Assembly (NCBI RefSeq): GCF_014805685.1
Contig: NC_060892.1
Coordinates: forward strand, 3,002,990 to 3,066,989
DNA: 64,000 bases
Source: Silurus meridionalis
Taxonomy: Eukaryota; Chordata; Actinopteri; Siluriformes; Siluridae
Reading direction: 5' to 3'
Below, one piece after another: positions 22,276 through 33,539 of this stretch. How positions within the stretch are numbered: the first letter of the stretch is position 1; each line of letters opens with the position of its first letter. The notes beneath the pieces are model-generated. The model was given only the letters and a program-made list of their open reading frames with translations, did no database searches and was not told the origin of the DNA. Made by a program: the position numbers and the translations under genes.

Positions 22276-23671
22276 ATGTCTACCACTTCCACAGGTTTAT
22301 TCACAGCTTCTTTCTATACAATTAATAAAAACTGATCTGGAATATTTAATAATTAAGCCATAAATGTATAATAATAGGACAGAATTTAACAGCATATAAT
22401 TGAGTTTGAAAGTCGACCGGTTTTCCTTTTTTGCTCACTCATACGCTACGACTGAGCTCATTAAACATGGTCGAATTTAGCTCAAAAAAAAAAAACCACA
22501 TGATAGCGTCATGGTTTCCTGGCGACCTGAACGAGGAAAGGGATCCGAGAGCAACGGACGTCTTGAAAGTGCTCTCGGGACGGCGGTATAACGCATTACA
22601 GCAGCACACATGGAAGGCATCAGGCGAGTGTTGGATGTTGGCAAGGGAGAGAGGTGATGTGGATTGGTGGAGGCTCGGGGTTGGAGGGTTGAAGGCGTAG
22701 GAGGGGGGTTGGAGGTTGGGGTTGGGGTTGGGGTTGTACCAGCATGGAATTCCTGTGGCTGTGATACACACCACACCACACAATGTATTGCACATGTGGC
22801 CATGAGATTCACTCTCGCTTCTGCTCCCACACACCCGTCTCCTAATCACGGCAATATGCCTGGGCTGCTACCACAGAAAGATGGAGAGAGGAAAGGAAGC
22901 CGAGAGCATGTACTTGGGTGCATGTAAAACCAATTAAGTTGTGCAACTCGGCTGAAGCTCGTTCCACCACAGCGCTCTTTGTGGGAACGTTGGCACCTTT
23001 TTATGTTCTTCTCAGCCTTGACTTTGATCATGTTGCAAGTGCTAGTATGGGAGTTCTGAGACTTCGTCATGTCTCCATGCCATTCCAGCTCTTCTCTCGC
23101 TCTTCTTCTTCTTCTTCTTCTCCCTCTTTCCACCCCAACCCTCTCTTCTGCACATCTGCTGACTAAATCCTACCTGTCAGCACGGCACACTGCACTGTAA
23201 CACTACGCCTCTCTCCGCACGTTTCCAGAGGAAATATGTGCCAGACATCCTAATATGCTTATTCAGTCCCCCTCCTCAGTTTCTCCCTATTCCCTCGGCC
23301 TGCGAATGCTCATCTCCAAGAAGTCTTTTCAGGACAAGAATAAGTCGGAGGGAGGGAGGGAGAAGTGGAGGGGATGGAAGAAAAGTTTAAAAGCAGGCAA
23401 AGACAAAGACACAAGGAAGCTGCAGTGAGCCTGAGAGCAGAAAGTCCCCAGTCAGCAAGTTCTATTGATTAAAAACTAACCTTCCAGTTTCTCCACCGCA
23501 TTCGTGGCCAGCCATAGAATTGAAACAAGTTACGTGTGTGTGTGGTGCAAATGTCTGTGTTTATGGTCTTTACGGCCTGCCGGACCCTTAAAGACAGAAC
23601 AGCAGTGTTTGTTTTACATTTTAGGAAAAAAAATATATATAAGTTTGCGTTCAGATCTATATGAGAAGTTA
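22276..23671 (+). other. nfia intron with G-rich GGGGTT tract
   Basis: This is unique intronic sequence. It contains a G-quadruplex-type run of GGGGTT units at 22703-22734, a TCT triplet run near 23100-23120 and a GGGA-rich patch near 23350. No exon is supported. Confidence 0.55.
22703..22734 (+). repeat. GGGGTT tract, G-quadruplex candidate
   Basis: G runs of six, three, four, four and four, separated by short TT-containing loops, satisfy the usual four-run quadruplex pattern on the + strand. Confidence 0.7.
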
Positions 23672-23812
23672 CAATTTGCAATTACAGCATTTGGCAGATG
23701 CTTGTATACTGTGCAACTTACAACTTACAGTGGCAGAGATTTGAACTCACGACCTTCGGATCCAACGTCTTATGCCTTAATCACTAAGCTACCACTTCGG
23801 TATACAACTCTT
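23672..23812 (-). mobile_element. SINE, inverted
   Basis: It contains TTACAGCATTTGGCAGATGC, TTTGAACTCACGACCTTCGG and CACTAAGCTACCAC, the reverse complement of the head and B-box region. Confidence 0.65.
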
Positions 23813-23817
23813 ACTCT

Positions 23818-24225
23818 CTTTCAAAAGTATTGGGACACCTGCCTTTTACAGACATATATATATGGTTCTTCCCTAAACTCTGAGCAGCTATGGGGCTGAA
23901 GGGCCTTGCTCAAGGGCCCAAGAGTGGCAGCGATTTAAACTCACAACCTTTTAAGTCGAATGCTTTAACCACTAAGCTACTCACTAAGCACCAGAAGCTT
24001 AGTGGGTTGGACTTTGGATCTAAAAGTCATGATTTAAATCCCAGCTACCACTTCTGGGCCCCCAAACAAGGCCCTAAACCACATTGTTGTATGACTTAGA
24101 TTTATAATCTTATCCAGAGCGACTTATATTTATTTAATTCATACCACAAATGGCATCACTTTGCCGCTGGGATTTGACCTCATGACTTTCTGATCCATTA
24201 ACCACTAAGTTGCCACCACCTCCAG
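23818..24225. repeat. Cluster of a short Tc1 relic and three SINE fragments
   Basis: A short Tc1-relic end (AAAGTATTGGGACACCTGCC, 23823-23875) is followed by an inverted SINE body (23876-23985), a + SINE body (24000-24090) and another inverted one (24125-24225). Insertions have piled into each other here. Confidence 0.6.
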
Positions 24226-25043
24226 TTGATAATATGTAAGTTTATTATTTAAGTGAATGTAACTCTGTTAAAAGTAAACCCATATGTGGCCCCTGATTGG
24301 CCCTTAAGTTTAAATGCTTAATTAATGCAGTGTCCTGATTGGTGGACACGGCAAGATGGTGTGTAGAAGCGAAAAGAGGAAGAACATGGCAGGGTGCAGA
24401 TTTCTGAATCAGTATTGTGTGTGCACTTTGTTTTGCCAGAACCGAATGGATCAGAATCGTGATGAAAGTAAGGGAAGGAAAAGTGCGGAGAAAAGTTGGT
24501 ATTTGAGCATCCGAAAGAGAAAGAGTAATAAGCGTAGGAAGATCTACAGATTTGTTAATGATAGTCACGTATATGGGTGTCTGGTCGTCCTTGGCAACCA
24601 GACATGATGTAACAACAGGATGAACTTGAACTTGCAGGAACAGAGGGGAGGGGACGGAAGAGCGGAACGAGGGAGCACGAGGGAGAAGGAGGGGGAGGGC
24701 ACTTTGCTCACTCGCTGGAAACATGAACAATAGAGCGGGCCGATCAATAAGCCCATTTCACTGTAGGATTAGAGAAAGCAGAGAGCTGGACACTAAACTC
24801 TGGTGCCCATATAACAGGTGACTTCCTGCTTCTGCAGTGGAGTTCTGGGCAGAATGCGATGCCAAACTGAGGAGAGGAAAAGAGGAGTGAAGTGGAAATG
24901 AGAAAAAGAAGAGGAAAAAATGTGAAAGGGGAAATGAAAGAGAAGGGATGGGAAAAATTTAAACGAGGAAAGAGAATGAAGAGATGGAAAAGGGGGAAGG
25001 AATCAGAAGGACATTTGAGGAAGGAAAAGAAAAGAAGAGGGTT
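24226..25043 (+). other. nfia intron with long polypurine tract
   Basis: The first half is unique. From about 24640 to 24710, and again 24865-25043, the + strand is strongly purine-rich (GGGAGAAGGAGGGGGAGGGC and similar). Reverse-strand frames of 100 codons or more arise from this bias and are not genes. Confidence 0.6.
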
Positions 25044-25106
25044 CACTGGGATATGTGAAGAAAGAATTTCACTCGGCTTCAAATTCTTTCTTCACATATC
25101 CCAGTG
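25044..25106. repeat. Perfect 26-bp inverted repeat with 11-base loop
   Basis: Arms 25044-25069 (starting CACTGGGATATG) and 25081-25106 (ending CATATCCCAGTG) are exact reverse complements. The loop is CACTCGGCTTC. The sequence matches SINE tails, so two SINE tails of opposite orientation meet here. Confidence 0.9.
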
Positions 25107-25410
25107 ATGTTAGGGAGCTGGGGTCAGAGCCCAGGGTCAGCCATGACACAGCCCCCCTAGAGCACAGAGGGTCTTGCTCAAGGGCCCCAGGAGAGGGTGC
25201 TGAGCTAAAGAGAAGTGCTGATGAGAGGAGGGTAAAGAAAAAGAGGAAATGAAGGGTTAGAAGAGGAGGAACAAAGGAGGAGGAGAAAAGAAAGTGTAGA
25301 AAGAGAGAGAAAAGGGGCACAGATTTCTAAGGGCCTTGCTCAAGGGCCCGAGAGTGGCAGCTTGGCGATACCAGGGCTTGAACCCCCGACCTTTTGATAA
25401 TCAGTAATCA
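25107..25410 (-). repeat. Inverted SINE body and a second SINE fragment
   Basis: TGTTAGGGAGCTGGGGTCAG and CTTGCTCAAGGGCCCCAGG continue the inverted SINE whose tail forms the right hairpin arm. A second fragment with GGCCTTGCTCAAGGGCCCGA and AACCCCCGACC lies at 25325-25410. GA-rich DNA separates them. Confidence 0.6.
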
Positions 25411-25580
25411 GAGTAAAACTTTTCTTTTCTATTATTAGCATCTAGTTAGAAATGTTTAATTAATGATCAATAAAAAATAGGAAATTCATTGTGTGTGAAC
25501 ATCAGATTGACTTGAGTGTCACCATTGGATGCCGGTGTTTTTCACCAGGTTCTGTTGGATTAGTTTTGACTGTTGTTTTT

Positions 25581-25589
<9 letters not shown>

Positions 25590-25637
<48 letters not shown>
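25590..25637. repeat. (CT)n microsatellite forming the polypyrimidine tract of the last nfia exon
   Basis: About 24 CT units end 11 bases before the terminal coding exon. The acceptor reads GTTATATGCAG. Confidence 0.95.
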
Positions 25638-25640
<3 letters not shown>

Positions 25641-25648
25641 ATATGCAG

Positions 25649-25663
25649 TGGTACCTGGGCTAA
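25649..25663 (+). CDS. nfia: nfia terminal coding exon (WYLG, stop)
   Basis: After the acceptor at 25647-25648, TGG TAC CTG GGC TAA gives Trp-Tyr-Leu-Gly-stop in the frame carried from 10856. NFIA and several NFI isoforms end in ...QSWYLG. Here the Ser is absent and the join reads QQPQ-WYLG, because the acceptor falls directly on TGG. The identification rests on this exact terminal motif, correct phase and proper splice site. The intron before it is 14.8 kb. Other frames through this exon stay open for 70 codons or more but have no independent support. Confidence 0.92.
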   Translation, partial: WYLG

Positions 25664-27516
25664 GGACTCCAGATCCAGACCGGCCTCTCCCGAGCTCAAA
25701 TGCCCCTCCCTGCCTCCCCTGAGTGTGACCTTCAAACGTCCCCACCGGTGTGACACGCCAGGTTCTGCTCGCCGCCCTCAACGCCCAACGGCCCCGCAGC
25801 ATGGCTACAGCAGAACCCAGAACAAATCCGAACCAAACCGACTCGACATGCTTACAACGAAACTCTAATCACTATCTGTATATCCCATATATATTCCGCC
25901 AGATGTATGGTTTCTACTCCTATATTCATATCTAGTAACTGTCCAGCTTTTCTCTCTTCAGGAGAAAATGGGCTTGAATCCGCTTCCCTCGGAAACTTGC
26001 ATGGAATTATTTTTTTTTGTTGTTGTTCGACCAGATATGGAAAACGTGGAAAATGTGACACAATCAAAGAGCTTCCTTCAGTCCATGACTGTAACCCGGT
26101 CTCACCGAGTCTCTCGATCAATAATTCCAGAATTCAGTTTTTCACATCTCGGCTACGTGATCCGATCACGACGGACCGGCGCTCCCTGTGCTCCTTCCCT
26201 CAATTCCTTCCCTCCCTACCGCCCCCCTGTGTTCGGCAGGATCTGGCGTTATTTTCGGGGTTTTCTGCTTGTGGACTTCTTGCAGAGGTTTTACTTGGAT
26301 CTGATATTCCACCAGCTAAAACCTCTCTCTTGACTCTGACCAGAACTGTTCATCCATATCTTCACCGCCGAGACCTTCAGCGCCATGCCCACGGCCCGAC
26401 GGACTTCATGTGTCGGGGAAAAAAATGGCAGAAGAAATTCCCCTTGGTTTGTGTCTTGGGGCAGGACGTGAGAAGAAGTTCGATACGAGCTCAGAAGGCT
26501 GTAAAGTGAAGAATTAATATGGGAGATTTTTTTTGGGTTGTTTTTCTTTTTTTTAAGGAAATCGTCTCTTGGGAATCGCGTTCCTTTTCAAGTCATTTCA
26601 GTGTTTTTTTTTTTTATTCACCCCATGTCGAGGTCTGCGATTAGAGAGAACGGGCGGACAGAAAGGGTGAGCTTCCGTTCCTTACGAAGGCGAAATCAGA
26701 GGTAAATGGAATTTTAAATTGAGGAAAGTGCAATTTTTTCGGGGGGAAAAAAAAACAATGCTGTCCGATTGTTAAATATCTTTTGTAAGATAGAGCGTTG
26801 CAGCAGATGTTCGAAAAGTATATATAATCGCTATATATTTTCTTCCTTAGTCCATTTACACCTCTGGGACTCTAAAATATCGGGGTACAAAATAAATAGC
26901 CTAGTGAGAAATCGAGGGAGTTCTACGTGCTTATTATTATTATTATTATAACAATTTGTTTTTCTTTGATGTTTGTCCTCATTGTAAATTTGATTCGTAT
27001 TGTAAAAGAAATATCCCTTTAACAAAATGAAAACAATCAGTTTTGTAGACGCTTTGTTCCCGCCCCGACGTCGGAACGCCACAGATGTTGGTTTCTTTTC
27101 TTTATTTTATTCGGAAAATTTATCGAAGGACGTAACAAAACAAAAATAAAGAGAGAGAGGTAGCTATTCTTCGTTTCTCCGCAGGCGAAATCCGTCTCGT
27201 GTAAAATCCGATCATATCAGCGGGAGAGCAATCGGGTTAGGATCTGCGCTTTCTCCATTTCTAATTCTCTCCATGTTCTAGAGGGACAAATCCCAGCAGC
27301 ACTCTGAAACCTTTTCTAGGTTCAGTATGCTCTTCAGCGTGCCGACTTTTCATTTTTTATTATTTTTGTTGAAAGCGTTATGAAATGGGACGAAATGTGA
27401 CGATCAGAGAGAAACACCGCCTTGAGTCACAGAGCGAAGCATTTTCACGAATCCGTTCGCTTCGCATGTGATTTGAACCCTTTCTTTATTTGACTTGATT
27501 TTCTTTCAGGTACATT

Positions 27517-27547
<31 letters not shown>

Positions 27548-28024
27548 TATATAATAAATACCTACACCTCATTGGCTGTCGACCGAATCTCAGAAAAATG
27601 AGAATAAAAATTTTAAAAGAAAAAAAAAAAATTTCTGCATGCTCTAGTGTTAGTCATTTGTTTTTGTTTTTTTTACATAGATTATGTAGATTTAAAAAAA
27701 AAATTAAAGTAGTGTGAATAAAGACACGATATTGTATTATCCCAACTCCAGGCACTTGCCAAATCGAGTATTTAGTTTGGCCCGTTAAACCTAGGGGTTT
27801 TTGGTTGTTTTTTTTAATCGCTCTCCCCACAATCAACTGGCTTCCCATCCGTTCTCTATAAACCGTCCCTCCTTAATTTGTCAAATAAAAAACAAAACAA
27901 TCATGCATTTCTTTTTTTTTCTCCTTGCAAGAGCAGTTTTGCTCTTTAATCTCTTTAAACAGTCGTTCCTCATCGATGTGCCTTGAGTGATGGTCTGATC
28001 CCGAGTTGACTGGCGAGCTGCAGT

Positions 28025-28107
28025 TCTTTTCTTTTCTTTTCTTTTCTTTTCTTTTCTTTTCTTTTCTTTTCTTTTCTTTTCTTTTCTGTTCTGTTCTGTT
28101 CTGTTCT
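28025..28107. repeat. (CTTTT)n then (CTGTT)n repeat
   Basis: About 12 CTTTT units are followed by four CTGTT units within the nfia 3' UTR. Confidence 0.95.
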
Positions 28108-28768
28108 TTGTTTTCAGCTTCCTGCAACGATGCAGCGGACGATTGAAATATGCGCAAAGAAGCGCAGGCCTTGTGGAGTCTTGTGTTTGAGTCACGCGTA
28201 CGCCCTCGTTAGTCGTGTAGTCGATGGGAAATCTTTATCAGTGTAACTCATAGCCCCCCAGGCCCCCAGCCCCCCCCTTCTTTACGTAGTCTAATGATAT
28301 TTATGGATGTTGCTGCAATTATTTCTAAATGAAAATGACCTTTTTTGAAATTTTTTATATTATTATTTTAATCTTTCTGCTTTTGTTCCCAGAACAGTAA
28401 AAAAAAATAATAAGGAGAAATAAAAGAGACATGAATGAATTGATTAATTAGTAATATGCAATGTTTGTTTGCACTCATTTTGTTTTTTTAATAATTTTTT
28501 TTTTTTTTTTTACCCCAACATTAGTGTTGCACTTGACTGGCTGGTCGGCTTGTTTGTTTAATCTCCACACCACATCGGTCGCGTTTGAGTTCGTCATTAC
28601 TTCATCGCTTGATCCAAAATGACCAAATTTAGGCTTCTTCTTCCTTTTCCTGCGGGTCACGAGGGACAGAAAAAAAAACTCCATATATAATGTACATGCA
28701 TTTGAGAAAAAAATATGGCCATTCAGTGTATATATCGATCATCCATAATAACCTGTTTTCTGTCTATG

Positions 28769-28771
<3 letters not shown>

Positions 28772-28843
<72 letters not shown>
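28772..28843. repeat. (TA)n microsatellite in 3' UTR
   Basis: This is a perfect TA run of about 36 units. Confidence 0.97.
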
Positions 28844-28848
<5 letters not shown>

Positions 28849-30231
28849 AATAATTTGCAAAAAAAAAAAAAAATTAGAAAATCTTTCCAAGTGTCTGAAA
28901 TGACGTTTCAGCAGTTACACTTGTGTGTGGATTGTGTGCTTTTTTTTTTTTTTTTTTTTTTTAATGGTTTTATGTTTTTATTAGTGTGTCAGGGGATTTT
29001 AATTTTTTTTTTTTCGTCTTTCCTGCTCTTTTTTTTCCTGTGTTCTTGCCTACCCTTTAGTACTGAGTTGGGCATTATTTCCTTAATTATCTGCACTAAA
29101 TATGAACGAATATCACAGTTATGAGGAAACAAAATCATCAAATAAAACAGCTTCCAGGGCTTATAAAGCAAAGGGAAAAAAAAAATGGATTGCACGTTTT
29201 TTTTTTTTTTTTTAATTTTGAAAAATCTTTCGTCTTTTTTTTTATAATTTTTTTGGTCACAGAACCGTAGTTCTCGTAGTTTTCGAGCAGCCTAGCGTCT
29301 AATCAGCAGGATTTCTGGCTGTGTGTAAAATAATGACAAACTTGCACCCTTTTTCAAGAAAGATTTACAAAAAAAAAAAAAAAAGAAAAAGAGAAAAAAA
29401 AAAGGATATAATAAAAGCAATAGCTTGGGCAGTCTGTTTTGTTTTTGTGTGTAATTTTTTTAGTTTTGGGGTTGTTTTTTTTATTTTTGGAGACGGGGTT
29501 ACAAACAGAGAATTGGGGAGAGAAGAAGAAAAAAAAAGGAGGAGAGAGAGCTAGGACTAGGACGCCGCTGAGTATGGGAGATGTGTTGTTTGTATATTGT
29601 ATAGTTTTATTAATTACACTGATTTTAAAGCTGCCCTATTTTATAATGCAGGACTTTTGTAACATTGATTAAATGAGGAAAAAAAAATAGTGTTGTGAAT
29701 TTTTGCATCGTTTGTAATACGGCCACATCAATAGAACTGTTTTTTTTTTGTTTGTTTTTTTGGGAGGGGGGTTGTTTTTTGGGGGACTGGATTTAAGTTG
29801 AAAACTTTCCTGTTTCCTGATTTGATTTCTGTTTTTCTTTCACTTTTTTTTTTTGTATGTATTTAAAGATTTTTTCTTTTTCCTTCTTTCAATGGTATAG
29901 AGTATTTCCTATACTTGAAAAGTATAAGGTATTGAGGTGAAAGCCCCATTGTAAATGGATGTTACAAGTATGCTTGCTGTATGTTTTGAAGGTTTCTTTG
30001 TTGCATCAGTGTTGATGAAGCTAAATTTTAGGTTAAAAAAAAATTCTGAGGATTGTTGGTAACGAGAGCGTTTTTATGCATTTTTTTTTTTTTTGTTTTG
30101 TTTTTGTTGTTTTTTTGGAGAAAAAAAATGAATTAGTTTTAGGCAGACGACAATGACATAGGCAGCCGAAGGATGCCCCTATTATAAATGCATCTAGGCA
30201 TCTTTTTTGTGTTCACCATTCCATGCAGGAT

Positions 30232-30237
30232 AATAAA
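30232..30237 (+). promoter_or_regulatory. nfia: Candidate proximal poly(A) signal of nfia
   Basis: AATAAA lies in unique sequence just before a T- and CT-rich region that could act as the downstream element. It would give a 3' UTR of about 4.6 kb. There is no transcript evidence. Confidence 0.4.
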
Positions 30238-30427
30238 CAGCTTGATATGCAACATGATTCTTTTTCTCTTCAACATCTCTCCATCCTTTTCTCTCTCTTT
30301 CTCTCACTCTCGCTCTCGACCACCTCTGCTAAAGCGAGCATGGAGTCGGCACGCTGAGAAGCGTTCTCTACGTGTCACCACACACTGCTGCAGGGCTTCT
30401 TATTGGCTCAGCTGCAACCGACCCACT

Positions 30428-30473
<46 letters not shown>

Positions 30474-30594
30474 GAGAATCGACAGAGAAACTATTATGAT
30501 GGAGTTTTAAGGTAATGCATCTGTTCTTAAGCAAAACTGGCCCATTCACTGGCCCATTCGAGTCTCAGTGAGGATCTGCGTTTTTCAATCTTTT

Positions 30595-31210
30595 AACAGG
30601 GCAAAAGTTTGTGGACACCTGACTATCAGATCGGCGTGTGCTTCAAACGTTCAAACATTAAGTTGCCATTTTTTTGTTCTAATAACCTCAACCTCAGGGA
30701 AGATGTTCTACTAGAATTTGTGGAGATTTGAGGAGATTCAATTAACCATGAAGTTGTTGGTGAAGTCAGGTACTGATGAAGGTGAGGAGCCCTGGGGTGC
30801 AGTCAGCGTTAGCAGGAGATTATACTTCCAGGGGAAGTTGAAGCTCAGTGGTTAAGCGTCTGGTTTACTGATCAGAAGGTTGAGGGTTCAAGCCCCATTA
30901 TTGCCAAGCTGCCACTTTTGAGCAAGACCCTTAAACTCTGTAATCCAGGGGTTCTGTATCATCGCTGACCCCAGGTAATATCATACTGGATGAAGATGAA
31001 GAGAAGAAAGAATTTCAGTACACGTGACAAGTAAAAAGCCCCCTTTTCACCCCAAACCATGTAAAGCATATTTTCATGGCTTTGTCTACAGATTTGAATC
31101 TCTCCGAGGTGAAGGGGAAATTGAATGCCACCACTTTCTTGGACGTCCTGTACAATTGTGTATCTCCAAATTTGTGGAAACAGAAAAGTCAGGTGTCCCA
31201 GTACATGCTA
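30595..31210 (-). mobile_element. Tc1/mariner-type relic (second family) split by a SINE
   Basis: The left half (30595-30828) has CAAAAGTTTGTGGACACCTG and GGAAGATGTTCTACTAGAAT. The right half (31037-31210) has ACCATGTAAAGCATATTTTC and CAGGTGTCCCAGTACATG. The SINE at 30829-31036 separates them. Confidence 0.7.
30829..31036 (+). mobile_element. tRNA-derived SINE nested in a Tc1 relic
   Basis: AGTTGAAGCTCAGTGGTTAA, GATCAGAAGGTTGAGGGTTC and GAGCAAGACCCTTAAACTC mark the body. The tail GAAAGAATTTCAGTACACGT ends in GTGACAAGTAAA. Confidence 0.75.
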
Positions 31211-32372
31211 CATTTTCGGCCGTGTATAAATAAGCAGTTCAAGCACATTACACTTTGCTTTCATGCATTTACATCCCCAAATTGTAAAAAAAAATAATCT
31301 AACGATAATACTGGATTGTGTTTTCCATTTATTTTGTATTTATTTTTAAGTAAGCCATCATCACCACGCCACCTCACCGCACCACGATCGCATCCCTCAT
31401 ACACGCTTTCCATCAACGCCACATTTCAGATCAGTTCCTCGTTCCACAAAGCAGATGAGCTCCTGTTGGTTACACTTCTAAGAGTGAGCGTCTCCTTGCC
31501 GCAACCGAGCATCGGAAATCTTCTCTCCGTTGTTCTGAAACTCTCGATTTCCATTTTGACCGTTCGCTTTTACCCATGAAACCTAGTTATCCACGAAAAA
31601 GGGTCAAACCGTGTTCACTTAACAAGCTTCCGTCTCCGTCGTCGTGGCGGAAATTGATTCCATGTGCTCACATACACGTTATTGAAATCAGGGTAACATT
31701 CAGTAAATTCAATTTTGAAAAATCTACCATTAGACTGGAAATTATCTGAAATTCCAACCTCATGTAGATTCCTGGAGAGTTTTTTTTTCCAGGCATGGAT
31801 AAATTTCATGTGTGTGTGTGAGTGCAAACCTTTTCTACTGCTGGACAATCAACGCTGATGAACGCTCTCTCATAGATCATGTTCACTCACTCCTTTGACC
31901 ATTTATAATATATGGGTTAGAAATAAAAAAAAAAAAGAATTAAACACAAATCAAAAAAGTAAAAAAAAAAGCGCGTTTTTTTTTTCTACAGACTTGTAAG
32001 GAATCGAAACAGACGTAGTCCTGTAATCCGGGCATCAGGTTCTAGGCGAATCGCTCAGATCAGCTTAGCCGCGTTCCTTGACTAATCCAGGCGCTTTGTC
32101 CTTTCTCCCTACTAAAAAACTCTCGGTGCTACCTCGGTTGATAAGACGGAAGATGACTCGAAACGAGAATCCTGCTGATCCACCCTGAGCAGTCTCATCT
32201 GCATGAGAACTATGCACTTGCGAAACGAGACGCTATTTCGAGCAAAGTTTGGAAACTTTTCTCCTGTATTATTATTGTGTATTTTTATTGTTGTTATTAT
32301 TCTTATTGGGAGTTCGTTTTTTTTTTTTTCTGTTATAAAAAATGAAAAAAAATGAGCGCAAACCAGCATTTT

Positions 32373-32380
32373 AACTGACA
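32373..32380 (+). promoter_or_regulatory. nfia: miR-223 8-mer target site in nfia 3' UTR
   Basis: AACTGACA is a full seed match to miR-223 (positions 2-8 plus A1). NFIA mRNA is an established miR-223 target in mammalian granulocyte differentiation. The site sits in AT-rich flanking sequence, as functional sites often do. An 8-mer occurs by chance about once per 65 kb per strand, so the match in a roughly 9-kb UTR is notable but not proof. Confidence 0.5.
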
Positions 32381-33539
32381 TTTAAAAATTGTAGTGCCTG
32401 TAAAAAAAAAAAAAAGAACAAAAAAAAAACAATCTGTATTATATACTGCTCTTATTGATAAATACAGTTTATAACTGTTTGGATTCTTTATTTTCTGTCT
32501 CTTAACACCGATAGCCTTCGCTGTGTTTCCGAGCCCTTTGACTATAACTGATATTCAATATCCATGGACTATAACCTGCATGTTCCTCTGTATTCACCTC
32601 CTGAAGCTCTTGATGAAGTTTATGACTAGACGAAGAAAAAAAAAAAAAGAAGACAAAAAAAGTTGTTTCTACACCGCATTCATTTCTTTTTGCTCTGCCT
32701 GTTTTTTTATCGTTCACCCTCCACGATCACTCGCGTGTGTTGTCACGTTTCATTATTCGCTCCAGAGAGATTTTCGTTGAAGAAAAAGCGTCGTATCCGG
32801 CAGCTGTCGAGAGAACAAAGCGGTGTAAATGTCGTCGTAGATGTTAGCGTGCTAGTCTGTGTGGACTGAGGATCGATGCTGCTGTTCGGAACGGCTCGAG
32901 GCGATAGATCCTTGGTGAACATGGTGTGGTTTGTGCAGTCCAAGGAGGAAATTGAGCTCTTATGGCTCTCTTATCGATGCGAAATCATATGGAGCTGTTC
33001 AAGAAAAAAACATTGGGTTTCTTGTCTCTGTGGCTCTTCTGTTGTCCTGGAAGATAAGGTGTATCATGATATCAGGATTTGGTGGATGTTTTTCACCAGC
33101 AAGGCTTTGGTGTATCATTTTGGCAACCGAGGGTTTGATAGCGAATCATAGTGGTGCACCAATTGAGTGAATCGGTTCCAATACATTACTGAGACAAGAG
33201 ACAGATTATATGGAGAGGCTCAAAAATCACACTACTAAGGATCTGAGAAAGAAACATAAAAAAACTTTATACTGGCGTGTGAAAGGAGTGTGAGTTCCAG
33301 AACTTTGTTTAAGCAAAAATCTGACGTCTATGAAGACGTCTCTTTGAGACGGTCCCCATAGTTAAAAGTGCTTTAGAAGTACATTTGATTGAATTGATGT
33401 GTATAGACACCGTTCATAACCAAGGACAGCTCCTGATATAACCAGTGGTTTGACTCTTGAACTGGTGGACGGAGAGATAAAACATCAATGTGTGAAGTCA
33501 TGAAATGAGCGATATAATGTCGCATCTTTAAGCTTGATC

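Noticed and set aside
24245..24730. 161-codon frame on the - strand
   Set aside because: It arises from a pyrimidine-rich strand opposite a polypurine tract. Composition is low complexity and no family matches.
25649..25868. Open alternative frame through the terminal nfia exon (SGTWAKDSRSRPASPELK...)
   Set aside because: It needs an incoming phase of 2, which none of the visible nfia donors supplies. The WYLG-stop frame fits exactly.
25907..26509. 200-codon open frame on the + strand
   Set aside because: It lies just after the nfia stop in UTR sequence. It has no family motif and no splice context, and the overlapping frame is also open.
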